Assembly (NCBI GenBank): GCA_023525975.1
Contig: JAKNSE010000038.1
Coordinates: forward strand, 62,001 to 126,000
Reading direction: 5' to 3'
Length of the DNA: 64,000 bases
Origin: Smallanthus sonchifolius
Lineage: Eukaryota > Streptophyta > Magnoliopsida > Asterales > Asteraceae
The position numbers were made by a program, and so were the translations under genes. Of this stretch, positions 10,602 through 23,100 are shown piece after piece (within the stretch, counting starts at the first letter, position 1; every line of letters begins with the position of its first letter). A model generated the notes under the pieces. It worked only from the letters and a program-made list of their open reading frames with translations, did no database searches and was not told the origin of the DNA.

Positions 10602-11220
10602 CATGCTCAAAAATTGATCAGCATATAACCCATTTGAAACCAACCTTGAATGAATAACTATATAATATCTCAAAGCAAATTCTTTTTCTATGAAATATAA
10701 TATCCTTAAAAAACTAATACTTTGGTATGTTTACCATAAGTAAGTCCACATAAAATCTTTTGTATTTGCCTCAATTTAGTATTTCATATACGTACCTTGT
10801 CAAATTCCAAGAGGAACTTCATTATTCCTTTCTAACAATATACACTTGTACACATAGTACGCATACTACATCATATTAATAAGTACGGTAATATCATATG
10901 GCGCATTATCATTTCAATATGATTATTATAATTTTCCTTCCATCTATTGACCAATTTATATGTATTTAAACATGATTTTTGCTATTACACCCCACACATT
11001 CATTTTCAACCTGAACTCACTTGTATCGGAACATGCATTTCGAGATTCTCAACCCATCATCAAATTTAACATTTCTAGCAGCCTTTACACTTGCTAAAAA
11101 TTATTTATACCTTTTTTGAAAAAAACTATTTCAATTTACTTCTCAAAATCCCAACTTCTATTATGAGTTTTAACGCCAGAAAAATATTATTTCTAATATT
11201 ATTGCCGATGCAGTTAGCTG
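10602..11220. other. AT-rich stretch, no gene seen
   Basis: No reading frame over 60 codons, no repeat and no RNA gene recognised. Confidence 0.5.
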
Positions 11221-12420
11221 AAAGGAGAAGAATGTGGTTATCTGTATTGAATCAATGAAAATGATAATGTCAAGATCAAGGCTGCTCAAACTGAAGCCTT
11301 GAAGAAAGAAAACTTGAAGTGTAGAAGAATTCTTGGAGAAAACAAATTTGGAGTGAAGACTTGATTTGATTTAATATAGATTCCAAAAATGAGTGATGTG
11401 AAATTGTTATTTCTTGATGAAGCTCATAAATCAAGATATTATACTCATCGTGTTGCAACCAAGACGTGTCATGATTTACAGGTTGATTATTGGTGGCCTA
11501 GAATAGAATGTGATATTGTTAAATATGTTGAAAGGTAAACAACATGTTTGCAAGTGAAGGAAGAATATAAAAAGCCTTACGAAAATATCCAACCGCTTGA
11601 AATCCCTATATGGAAATGGAAACATATTTGGATCTTATAGCGAAACTATCCAAGACGACGATTTGATGTGGTCTGGGTGATTGTTGATCAATTAAGAAAT
11701 AGTTCCCACTTTTTGTCTATGTGAGAGACATACTCCTTAAAGCTATTGGCAAACATGTATTTGAAAGAAGTGGTGTCAAGACACGTAGTGCGAGTGTCGA
11801 TTGTGTTTGATCGAGACAAACGATTTAACTCTCATTTTGGGGGATATTGTAGAAGTAATTGGGAAAAAAAGTTGTTGATTAGCATCGTGTATTACTTTCT
11901 AAATTATCATACAATAACAACTACCATTCAGCCATTCAGGTATGGGGATGCCTCTCTATGAAATGTTGTACGGTAGGAAATGTCGAACGTCGTTTAGTTG
12001 GGGTGAAGTCGGTTAACATGAACTTGGTAGTAAAGAGATTGTGAAAGCTACAATTAAAAAATTGACCAAATCTTAAGGTCGCTCAAGACCAGCAAACGTC
12101 TTATGCTGATAAAAGGAGGTGATTGATCAAACTCAAGTTCAAGATCGTGTAATGTTCAAAATCTCTCTACTGGAAGTCTACCAAATTCAAAAACATGGCA
12201 AGTAAGTCCATAATTTATTGGCCCGCTCAAAATAATAGCACAAGTTTGGAATTTGGAATACTCCTTAGAGTTGTCGGACGAGCCTAATGAAATACATAAT
12301 ACTTTCCATGTGTCTTATTTACGGAGGTGTTCAACGCATGTATCGTTGGATGGAATTGAGATTGACGATAAGTTGATTTACATGGCGGAGTGTATTACTA
12401 TTCTATCATAAAGTCAAACA
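11221..12420 (+). pseudogene. Ty3/gypsy integrase remnant
   Basis: The plus strand carries decayed gypsy integrase in order. There is a zinc-binding H..H..C..C stretch near 11415-11555 (EAHKSRYYTHR, DYWWPRIECDIVKYVER). Then come the start of the catalytic core (IPIWKWKHIWIL, RRFDVVWVIVDQLRNSSHF at 11600-11715), pieces of the core (FDRDKRFNSHFGG at about 11808), and C-terminal chromodomain-side motifs (DEPNEIHNTFHVSYLRRC at 12265-12330). Many stops and frameshifts interrupt it. Confidence 0.8.
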
Positions 12421-13490
12421 TCTCTGAAAATAAAACTATCAATTAAATAAAGGTCCAATTAAAACACCGTAAAGGATCCGACACCATGTAGGAGTCAGGA
12501 AGATATATTATTGGTGTAATATATGTAATTATTTATATTTCCATCTTATAATAATAAAATCTCATTTATGATGTTATGACATGTGTTTATTTTTTATTAA
12601 AATGTTACAAATTATCAAAGGGTTAGGTTACACGTACCCCTCTAATCCTCTATTACTTGTCATACGTCTTCCCCCTCTTGAGAAAAATCATTTAACACTT
12701 ATCATATCTCCTCATGATAAGATCATTATTTAAAAAAAATTTAAGGTTCAAAAACACTTTGTTTAAAAATTTAAAAAAAAATGTATACTAAAAAAAACAT
12801 TTTACAAAAAATTAGAAAAACACTTTGTGTAAAATAAAATTTAAAAAATTATTTAAAAAATATAAAAACATATTTAAAAAAAAAAGAAATATGTTATAAT
12901 AAATTAAAATAATTATTATGTAAATATAGATTTAATACATTAAGTTAAATGTATATAAATAAAAGGCTCGCAAGCCTGCTTGATGATGTAGAAGCATCCG
13001 ATGTTTGTTTGGTTTTCCAACGATTATTGGACTTACAACAAATTCGTGAAGGTGGGTCTAGAGATTCGATGGAAGGGTCGGCCAAAGGAAAAAACCCGTG
13101 AGCTCGGTGGTGGTGGCAAAAGAAGGATTTGTAGTTTTCTTATTTTTATTTTTATTTGGAATTTAAATAATTGTTGGTGTAATTTTTTTTCCTAAATTAA
13201 CCAATGTTCTCATCTATAAGATGGGTTCTAGGGTTTGGATTTACGTACACTGTTTGAATTATTATTTCGTATTGAAATTTTCCAATCAAAGCGTTCGAAA
13301 ATAATTCAACTAATAATGATAACGATTATTTCAAAAATAATCGTCGTACCCAACCGTATATGTTCGTCCTGATAGTTATTTCATAAATAATTGTAACACA
13401 AGGCTAATTCCGAGGTCCTCGTTTGCCAAAATTGAAACCCTAGGGGTTGGAATTGCTAATTCCCAAAGTTGAAGGGTTGAAAAATGAAAA
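12421..13490. other. AT-rich low-complexity stretch
   Basis: 12640-12970 is very AT-rich with long A runs. A 64-codon frame at 13001-13195 has no recognisable family. Nothing else can be supported. Confidence 0.5.
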
Positions 13491-13499
13491 ATTGATATT

Positions 13500-14345
13500 A
13501 TGGCTTGGTAGCGGACCTCTACCAAGACCCATAACGGTACGCTACGTGGTGCCTAAAGAAGCAAACAGGAAATGACACGTGTATGCTGAGTAATGGCCAA
13601 AAGGTTTGACATGTGTCAAGCATGGGGGACAGCTATTCAAACCCATAGCGGTACGCTATAGACGCCTATTCCTAAAGGTCCGCTAGCAAGGTCCGTCTGG
13701 GCTAAATTTAATTGGGTGGCGGACCGCCACCGTATCCCTTAGCGGTCCGCTAGCCGCAATTTGTGGGACTACCACATGGCTGCTGACTCAGCAAGAGAAT
13801 CTAACGTGTGTCAGCTTGGCGAACCGCCAAGCCATTCCATAACGGTCCGCCAGCCACGATTCGAGTAACGGTCCAATCAGGACAAGACGCGTAGGGCTTA
13901 CGTCAGCCTTGGGCGGTAGCGGACCGCTACCACCCTAGCTGACGGTCCGCTACGGGTCTGGTCCAGCAACTATAAATAGCTTCATTCAGCTAGCCATTTT
14001 CAAACATCCAAACCACATTCACTCTCCCTAATTATCGGAGTACGACCAATCCTCAGTATTCGTACCACTTTCCCCGGTAATCGCTGACTTTCGCTTATTC
14101 CCGCACTCCCGCTCAAAGACGTTATTCCGGCTAAGAAAGGAAGCTAAGATTAACACTAAGAAATCAGAGCTACCATCTGAGATAAGAATCAAGCCATAAG
14201 GGCTATTACATGAAACATTCAGGCCATAAGTATACGTAAAACTTGATCAAGGGATACGCGTTTTATGGGTGAAATTCCCATATCGGGGCTTGTATTTGTG
14301 TGTAACTTGACGTAAGACGGGGTTCTCTTTATGAAGCCGCGCAGT
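13500..14345 (+). mobile_element. LTR-like block with a cluster of short palindromes
   Basis: 13500-13960 holds about ten copies of a short palindrome of the type TAGCGGACCGCTA or AGCGGTCCGCTA (for example near 13507, 13643, 13716, 13739, 13842, 13912 and 13942). A TATAAATA follows at 13971, and then a leader-like region with CATTCACTCTCCC. Such an order fits an LTR U3/R, but no matching LTR, primer site or coding region was found, so the element type is inferred. Confidence 0.45.
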
Positions 14346-15054
14346 AAGTCAGTCCGGTAACGCCAGCAATCTTATTACAGAATCTACTAGTGTATACCGT
14401 GGTGTGTACACTCGTATGAAATAGGTCTGCTGAATGGTAAGTTGTGTCAGATTATGGTTAAATGTTTTGATATTGTATTTGCCAAGTAAATTTGTGTCAC
14501 GATGAACATGTTCACCAGCGTTCGCGCTGACGTTTTGATTTACCAAAATGTTTTCAGGTAATAAGTAATTATCTGTAAGGCTTGTCCTACTGGATAGTCT
14601 TGGGGATAAATGTAAATAAAGATTTTGACAGGGTTATGTGCTGAAGGATGTCAACTCCCTAAGTATAGGAGATAACTCTATAGGAATAAAACAAGAGGAG
14701 ATGTCTAAGGATGATGATTTCTTAGACATGTGATACTCCCTTATGATAGGTGCCGGAGGGTAAAATCCCTAGATACCTAAATTGACAAAGCTTGGTATTG
14801 GAAGGATTAACTCCCTATGTACATGCCGACTACCTTGTGCCTTTATAGAACTCCCTGCTATGCCGACTACCTTGTGGCTCTATAGAACTCCTTGCTGATG
14901 CAGGAGACAATGTAAATGGTCATAGACCATGATTTTGTAAACAAAGGGTTGTTTAAGTCCCTATGAAATGAAAATGAATTATTTATCCCCGGATTTAGAA
15001 AATATACAATATCAACCCTCGGGTAGTTTATAACAAGATCAATCCAAAAGTATT
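14346..15054. other. Non-coding stretch with a short tandem repeat
   Basis: At about 14825-14896 a segment starting TGCCGACTACCTTGTG is present twice with small changes, and 'aactccct' phrases recur through 14640-14850. It may be the leader of the LTR-like block to its left. No gene recognised. Confidence 0.45.
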
Positions 15055-16010
15055 TTCTGCATGAATGCATGGTGGAATGGAATGGGTCATTGCAATGGAA
15101 TAAAAAAACATGTTTGATAATCACCTAGAATGGAATAGACCATTACATAAGGAATGTGATTCTTTTCTTTCTAATGATTTTCATTACTTGGGGTAGGGGT
15201 GCTTTTTTTCATTCCATCAAGGAATGGAATGATTTTGTTTAATTAATGATCTGAACCATGACTCGAACCATGGCCCGACCCATGACCCGGACCCATTACC
15301 CGTCCCATTTCCTGACCCATGACTCGAACCATTGCCCAAACCATGACCCGACCCATGCGCTGAACCATGACCTGAAGTCCTAAACCATGATTCGACCTAT
15401 GCCCTAACCCATGACCCGAACCATGACACGTCCCATGGTCAAGCTCATGACCCGGCCCATGACACGACCCATCACCCGACTCATGACCCGACCCATAACC
15501 CGAACCATGACCCGACCCATGACCTGAACCATGACCCGAACCATGCCCGGACCCATGACACGAACCATGACCCATCCCATGACCCAAACCATTCCCCGAC
15601 CCATGCCCCGAACCATGCCCCGTCCCATGACCCGATCCATGCCCTGACACATGACCCGAACCATGACAAGTCCCATGACCCAAACCATGGCCCGACTCAA
15701 GGCCCATCCCATGACACGACCCATGACCCGACCCATAATATAAATTTATTAGTTAAATTTTTTTCATTTTTTTATAAAATATTTTTTTAATTAAATATTT
15801 TATTTTTTTATAAAATATTTTCTTGTCTCACAAACAAATTAAAGTAATGATTTATTTTATCCTCATAGAATGGTTAAAGTAATGAGTTTTACCAGACTTA
15901 TAAAATATTTTTTTAATAAATCTATTCTTTTCACTTGTCTATTCTATTCACTCATCCATTTCATTACCTCGTTCATTCCATTACCTCATACCAAACAGAC
16001 CTTTGGGGTT
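15055..16010. mobile_element. Possible non-autonomous DNA element around the minisatellite
   Basis: The right side (15940-16005) and left side (15065-15180) share inverted, imperfect words built on GGAATGG, ATTACCT and TGTTTGGTA / TGTTTGATA. The GH-type minisatellite would then lie inside. Ends and target duplication are not resolved. Confidence 0.25.
15246..15740. repeat. 12-bp minisatellite, about 41 units
   Basis: Nearly 500 bases of a 12-base unit, consensus CCATGACCCGAA with C/A and T/C changes. Because 12 is a multiple of three, all three minus-strand frames stay open and spell GHGSGHGSGHG, MGRVMGRVMG or WFGSWFGSW runs. No promoter, codon bias or conserved flank supports a protein. Confidence 0.9.
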
Positions 16011-16123
16011 GTGTATCTACCAATTAGGGTACTTAGGGTTGGATTAAATAAAAATAAAATTGTATCACTCATTGGTTGAAGACATTAGGATACAGGATAT
16101 TTTATCTATTTTCCTGAATATGT

Positions 16124-16297
16124 ATGTATAGGCAGTGGCAAAAGGACTTGTTTAAGCTGCTAAAAGAGAAACATACTTTTTTGTCGGAGAAAGTTACTCA
16201 GGTTGCCGGAGACATCACCTGTGAGAATTTGGGAGTCCAAGACTTGAGTTTGAAAGCAGAAATGCAGAAATTTAGGAGTACAAGACTCAAGTTATTT
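16124..16297 (+). pseudogene. Fatty acyl-CoA reductase-like exon fragment
   Basis: About 55 residues (QWQKDLFKLLKEKHTFLSEK, then VTQVAGDITCENLGVQD) resemble the N-terminal Rossmann region of plant alcohol-forming fatty acyl-CoA reductases (CER4/FAR family: ..ELFKVLKEK..EK..PV.GDI..ENLG..). The following conserved NAAT..FDERYD block is absent, so only one exon's worth remains. It lies 0.9 kb left of the satellite array and may be a captured gene fragment. Confidence 0.6.
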
Positions 16298-16324
16298 TAT
16301 AAAATTTTGTTTAATCAGTTATGA

Positions 16325-17188
16325 GTTATCGGCCATTGGGTGCAGAAGTGCTAAGTTGATAGCCAACCTGCATTGAGATTTATCAAACCATTCTCTCGTG
16401 TTAAAATGGTTATATGAATCTGTATTGACTATTGAGATCCCCATCTGCAAATTCACAGAAGTGAAACCTGTATTGACTATTGAGATTAGTGCTTTCAGGT
16501 TATGCAAATTTGGAATATAATCTCACTTGTGCGATTTGTTTGGTACGTTTACAAATTACAATTTCCAGGTTATGAAATTTTAGTTTCTTTAATTGCAACT
16601 TCATTTTTTTTGTAGGCTTGTAGCAGACTGCACTCTTGAAATTGGTTTAAAGATTTGATTTACAATCAGGTAATAATTTATCATTATCGTGTAATAATTT
16701 ATCGATCTAATTTTTTAACTTGATTTCTAATTTGCTCATTTGATTTGATTAATTGATTTGCTTATTGACCCATTTGATTTCATTAGCTCATTTAGATTTA
16801 ACTTTGATTTGCTCGTTTATATTTAAGTGTGATTTGCTCATTTAGATTTAAGTGTTATTGTGCTAAACTTTTTAGTTTGTTGCGGGTCCCAAGCTCGGAT
16901 AAAGGAGGTAGGTTTTATAACATGACTTTTTGATAAAGGGTCTAAAATTGTTGGTTCGCTTGGGGCCACCAAATACGTTGAGGCGCCCCTGTATCCACAC
17001 CCGACATAAAAAGGACCATCCTACCACGTATTACAAGAAAGAGTATTATTGATGTGGCTCGTGATCAAGGATACTTTGGTCGGGTGTGAATACATAAAAG
17101 GTACTTGATACTTTGGTCTTATACTTTTATTTTTCTAAATGCGTTTCTATGAATTGAGAAATGAGTTTTCGGTTGCACATATGCTTCT
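16325..17188. other. Left flank of the satellite array
   Basis: AT-rich and non-coding. A short phrase (TGTATTGACTATTGAGAT) occurs twice at about 16422 and 16471, and 16730-16860 repeats 'tttgctcattt' words. No sequence of the array unit is found left of 17189, so the border is sharp. Confidence 0.6.
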
Positions 17189-20100
17189 AGAAACCCACCC
17201 TCCTATCTTAGGGTGTGTTTTGAAAGTGGTTTTGTGATGTTGAAATTTAAGATATAGATTTGAATTTTTAATAATTAGATAAGGCGATGCCTGAGGGTCA
17301 CACAAATTCTGTTCTTTAAGCAAGTAATAGATAAAATGACTAAAAATGACATTTTAGTGAATAAAATATATAAAAGGTTTTGTAAAATTGAAATAAAACT
17401 AAAAGTCGATCAAATTATGTTATAAAATAAGGGCTAAAAAGGTAAATTTGGATGATCAATTTTGTTGCAGCTTGTGATTACAAAATTGATTGATTGGCTC
17501 ATGTGTGTTATGTGACAGAGTGACGTACGGGAGTAACGGTGTAGTACTCGTGTCACAACAACTTTATTCTGGGCTGACAAGGCTACATATGGGGCTCGCG
17601 GATGACAAAATGGGGTGGATTGTTGAACTCATATAGCTTTTGTTTTTTCTTCGTTTATCGTTTGTAGTTTGATTCTGCATGTAGTATTAAGCTGACTCAA
17701 TAACAATTTTCTTAAGAAAAGCAAGGCTGTTTTATCTTCAATGCGTTAGCTCATAATCTGACATGTTTTATCTAGACCTGATTAAGGTAGAACATAACCT
17801 AACATTCATATTATGGGTTGAAACTAAAACCTGTAAGGTTGACTAAAACCATGGGTTAATTTCATCATACATTTGCGATAAATGAAAACTGCTAACATTA
17901 ACGAAAAAACATGAAGAAACCCACCCTCCTATCTTAGGGTGTGTTTTGAAAGTGGTTTTGTGATGTTGAAATTTAAGATATAGATTTGAATTTTTAATAA
18001 TTAGATAAGGCGATGCCTGAGGGTCACACAAATTCTGTTCTTTAAGCAAGTAATAGATAAAATGACTAAAAATGACATTTTAGTGAATAAAATATATAAA
18101 AGGCTTTGTAAAATTGAAATAAAACTAAAAGTCGATCAAATTATGTTATAAAATAAGGGCTAAAAAGGTAAATTTGGATGATCAATTTTGTTGCAGCTTG
18201 TGATTACAAAATTGATTGATTGGCTCATGTGTGTTATGTGACAGAGTGACGTACGGGAGTAACGGTGTAGTACTCGTGTCACAACAACTTTATTCTGGGC
18301 TGACAAGGCTACATATGGGGCTCGTGGATGACAAAATGGGGTGGATTGTTGAACTCATATAGCTTTTGTTTTTTCTTCGTTTATCGTTTGTAGTTTGATT
18401 CTGCATGTAGTATTAAGCTGACTCAATAACAATTTTCTTAAGAAAAGCAAGGCTGTTTTATCTTCAATGCGTTAGCTCATAATCTGACATGTTTTATCTA
18501 GACCTGATTAAGGTAGAACATAACCTAACATTCATATTATGGGTTGAAACTAAAACCTGTAAGGTTGACTAAAACCATGGGTTAATTTCATCATACATTT
18601 GCGATAAATGAAAACTGCTAACATTAACGAAAAAACATGAAGAAACCCACCCTCCTATCTTAGGGTGTGTTTTGAAAGTGGTTTTGTGATGTTGAAATTT
18701 AAGATATAGATTTGAATTTTTAATAATTAGATAAGGCGATGCCTGAGGGTCACACAAATTCTGTTCTTTAAGCAAGTAATAGATAAAATGACTAAAAATG
18801 ACATTTTAGTGAATAAAATATATAAAAGGCTTTGTAAAATTGAAATAAAACTAAAAGTCGATCAAATTATGTTATAAAATAAGGGCTAAAAAGGTAAATT
18901 TGGATGATCAATTTTGTTGCAGCTTGTGATTACAAAATTGATTGATTGGCTCGTGTGTGTTATGTGACAGAGTGACGTACGGGAGTAACGGTGTAGTACT
19001 CGTGTCACAACAACTTTATTCTGGGCTGACAAGGCTACATATGGGGCTCGCGGATGACAAAATGGGGTGGATTGTTGAACTCATATAGCTTTTGTTTTTT
19101 CTTCGTTTATCGTTTGTAGTTTGATTCTGCATGTAGTATTAAGCTGACTCAATAACAATTTTCTTAATAAAAGCAAGACTGTTTTATCTTCAATGCGTTA
19201 GCTCATAATCTGACATGTTTTATCTAGACCTGATTAAGGTAGAACATAACCTAACATTCATATTATGGGGTGAAACTAAAACCTGTAAGGTTGACTAAAA
19301 CCATGGGTTAATTTCATCATACATTTGCGATAAATGAAAACTGCTAACATTAACGAAAAAACATGAAGAAACCCACCCTCCTATCTTAGGGTGTGTTTTG
19401 AAAGTGGTTTTGTGATGTTGAAATTTAAGATATAGATTTGAATTTTTAATAATTAGATAAGGCGATGCCTGAGGGTCACACAAATTCTGTTCTTTAAGCA
19501 AGTAATAGATAAAATGACTAAAAATGACATTTTAGTGAATAAAATATATAAAAGGCTTTGTAAAATTGAAATAAAACTAAAAGTCGATCAAATTATGTTA
19601 TAAAATAAGGGCTAAAAAGGTAAATTTGGATGATCAATTTTGTTGCAGCTTGTGATTACAAAATTGATTGATTGGCTCGTGTGTGTTATGTGACAGAGTG
19701 ACGTACGGGAGTAACGGTGTAGTACTCGTGTCACAACAACTTTATTCTGGGCTGACAAGGCTACATATGGGGCTCGCGGATGACAAAATGGGGTGGATTG
19801 TTGAACTCATATAGCTTTTGTTTTTTCTTCGTTTATCGTTTGTAGTTTGATTCTGCATGTAGTATTAAGCTGACTCAATAACAATTTTCTTAATAAAAGC
19901 AAGACTGTTTTATCTTCAATGCGTTAGCTCATAATCTGACATGTTTTATCTAGACCTGATTAAGGTAGAACATAACCTAACATTCATATTATGGGTTGAA
20001 ACTAAAACCTGTATGGTTGACTAAAACCATGGGTTAATTTCATCATACATTTGCGATAAATGAAAACTGCTAACATTAACGAAAAAACATGAAGAAACCC

Positions 20101-23100
20101 ACCCTCCTATCTTAGGGTGTGTTTTGAAAGTGGTTTTGTGATGTTGAAATTTAAGATATAGATTTGAATTTTTAATAATTAGATAAGGCGATGCCTGAGG
20201 GTCACACAAATTCTGTTCTTTAAGCAAGTAATAGATAAAATGACTAAAAATGACATTTTAGTGAATAAAATATATAAAAGGCTTTGTAAAATTGAAATAA
20301 AACTAAAAGTCGATCAAATTATGTTATAAAATAAGGGCTAAAAAGGTAAATTTGGATGATCAATTTTGTTGCAGCTTGTGATTACAAAATTGATTGATTG
20401 GCTCATGTGTGTTATGTGACAGAGTGACGTACGGGAGTAACGGTGTAGTACTCGTGTCACAACAACTTTATTCTGGGCTGACAAGGCTACATATGGGGCT
20501 CGCGGATGACAAAATGGGGTGGATTGTTGAACTCATATAGCTTTTGTTTTTTCTTCGTTTATCGTTTGTAGTTTGATTCTGCATGTAATATTAAGCTGAC
20601 TCAATAACAATTTTCTTAATAAAAGCAAGACTGTTTTATCTTCAATGCGTTAGCTCATAATCTGACATGTTTTATCTAGACCTGATTAAGGTAGAACATA
20701 ACCTAACATTCATATTATGAGTTGAAACTAAAACCTGTAAGGTTGACTAAAACCATGGGTTAATTTCATCATACATTTGCGATAAATGAAAACTGCTAAC
20801 ATTAACGAAAAAACATGAAGAAACCCACCCTCCTATCTTAGGGTGTGTTTTGAAAGTGGTTTTGTGATGTTGAAATTTAAGATATAGATTTGAATTTTTA
20901 ATAATTAGATAAGGCGATGCCTGAGGGTCACACAAATTCTGTTCTTTAAGCAAGTAATAGATAAAATGACTAAAAATGACATTTTAGTGAATAAAATATA
21001 TAAAAGGCTTTGTAAAATTGAAATAAAACTAAAAGTCGATCAAATTATGTTATAAAATAAGGGCTAAAAAGGTAAATTTGGATGATCAATTTTGTTGCAG
21101 CTTGTGATTACAAAATTGATTGATTGGCTCATGTGTGTTATGTGACAGAGTGACGTACGGGAGTAACGGTGTAGTACTCGTGTCACAACAACTTTATTCT
21201 GGGCTGACAAGGCTACATATGGGGCTCGCGGATGACAAAATGGGGTGGATTGTTGAACTCATATAGCTTTTGTTTTTTCTTCGTTTATCGTTTGTAGTTT
21301 GATTCTGCATGTAGTATTAAGCTGACTCAATAACAATTTTCTTAATAAAAGCAAGACTGTTTTATCTTCAATGCGTTAGCTCATAATCTGACATGTTTTA
21401 TCTAGACCTGATTAAGGTAGAACATAACCTAACATTCATATTATGGGTTGAAACTAAAACCTGTAAGGTTGACTAAAACCATGGGTTAATTTCATCATAC
21501 ATTTGCGATAAATGAAAACTGCTAACATTAACGAAAAAACATGAAGAAACCCACCCTCCTATCTTAGGGTGTGTTTTGAAAGTGTTTTGTGATGTTGAAA
21601 TTTAAGATATAGATTTGAATTTTTAATAATTAGATAAGGCGATGCCTGAGGGTCACACAAATTCTGTTCTTTAAGCAAGTAATAGATAAAATGACTAAAA
21701 ATGACATTTTAGTGAATAAAATATATAAAAGGCTTTGTAAAATTGAAATAAAACTAAAAGTCGATCAAATTATGTTATAAAATAAGGGCTAAAAAGGTAA
21801 ATTTGGATGATCAATTTTGTTGCAGCTTGTGATTACAAAATTGATTGATTGGCTCATGTGTGTTATGTGACAGAGTGACGTACGGGAGTAACGGTGTAGT
21901 ACTCGTGTCACAACAACTTTATTCTGGGCTGACAAGGCTACATATGGGGCTCGCGGATGACAAAATGGGGTGGATTGTTGAACTCATATAGCTTTTGTTT
22001 TTTCTTCGTTTATCGTTTGTAGTTTGATTCTGCATGTAGTATTAAGCTGACTCAATAACAATTTTCTTAAGAAAAGCAAGGCTGTTTTATCTTCAATGCG
22101 TTAGCTCATAATCTGACATGTTTTATCTAGACCTGATTAAGGTAGAACATAACCTAACATTCATATTATGGGTTGAAACTAAAACCTGTAAGGTTGACTA
22201 AAACCATGGGTTAATTTCATCATACATTTGCGATAAATGAAAACTGCTAACATTAACGAAAAAACATGAAGAAACCCACCCTCCTATCTTAGGGTGTGTT
22301 TTGAAAGTGGTTTTGTGATGTTGAAATTTAAGATATAGATTTGAATTTTTAATAATTAGATAAGGCGATGCCTGAGGGTCACACAAATTCTGTTCTTTAA
22401 GCAAGTAATAGATAAAATGACTAAAAATGACATTTTAGTGAATAAAATATATAAAAGGCTTTGTAAAATTGAAATAAAACTAAAAGTCGATCAAATTATG
22501 TTATAAAATAAGGGCTAAAAAGGTAAATTTGGATGATCAATTTTGTTGCAGCTTGTGATTACAAAATTGATTGATTGGCTCATGTGTGTTATGTGACAGA
22601 GTGACGTACGGGAGTAACGGTGTAGTACTCGTGTCACAACAACTTTATTCTGGGCTGACAAGGCTACATATGGGGCTCGTGGATGACAAAATGGGGTGGA
22701 TTGTTGAACTCATATAGCTTTTGTTTTTTCTTCGTTTATCGTTTGTAGTTTGATTCTGCATGTAGTATTAAGCTGACTCAATAACAATTTTCTTAAGAAA
22801 AGCAAGGCTGTTTTATCTTCAATGCGTTAGCTCATAATCTGACATGTTTTATCTAGACCTGATTAAGGTAGAACATAACCTAACATTCATATTATGGGTT
22901 GAAACTAAAACCTGTAAGGTTGACTAAAACCATGGGTTAATTTCATCATACATTTGCGATAAATGAAAACTGCTAACATTAACGAAAAAACATGAAGAAA
23001 CCCACCCTCCTATCTTAGGGTGTGTTTTGAAAGTGGTTTTGTGATGTTGAAATTTAAGATATAGATTTGAATTTTTAATAATTAGATAAGGCGATGCCTG

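Noticed and set aside
15243..15736. Gly/His-rich, Met/Arg-rich or Trp-rich proteins of 62-154 residues
   Set aside because: They are translations of a 12-bp minisatellite in its three open frames.
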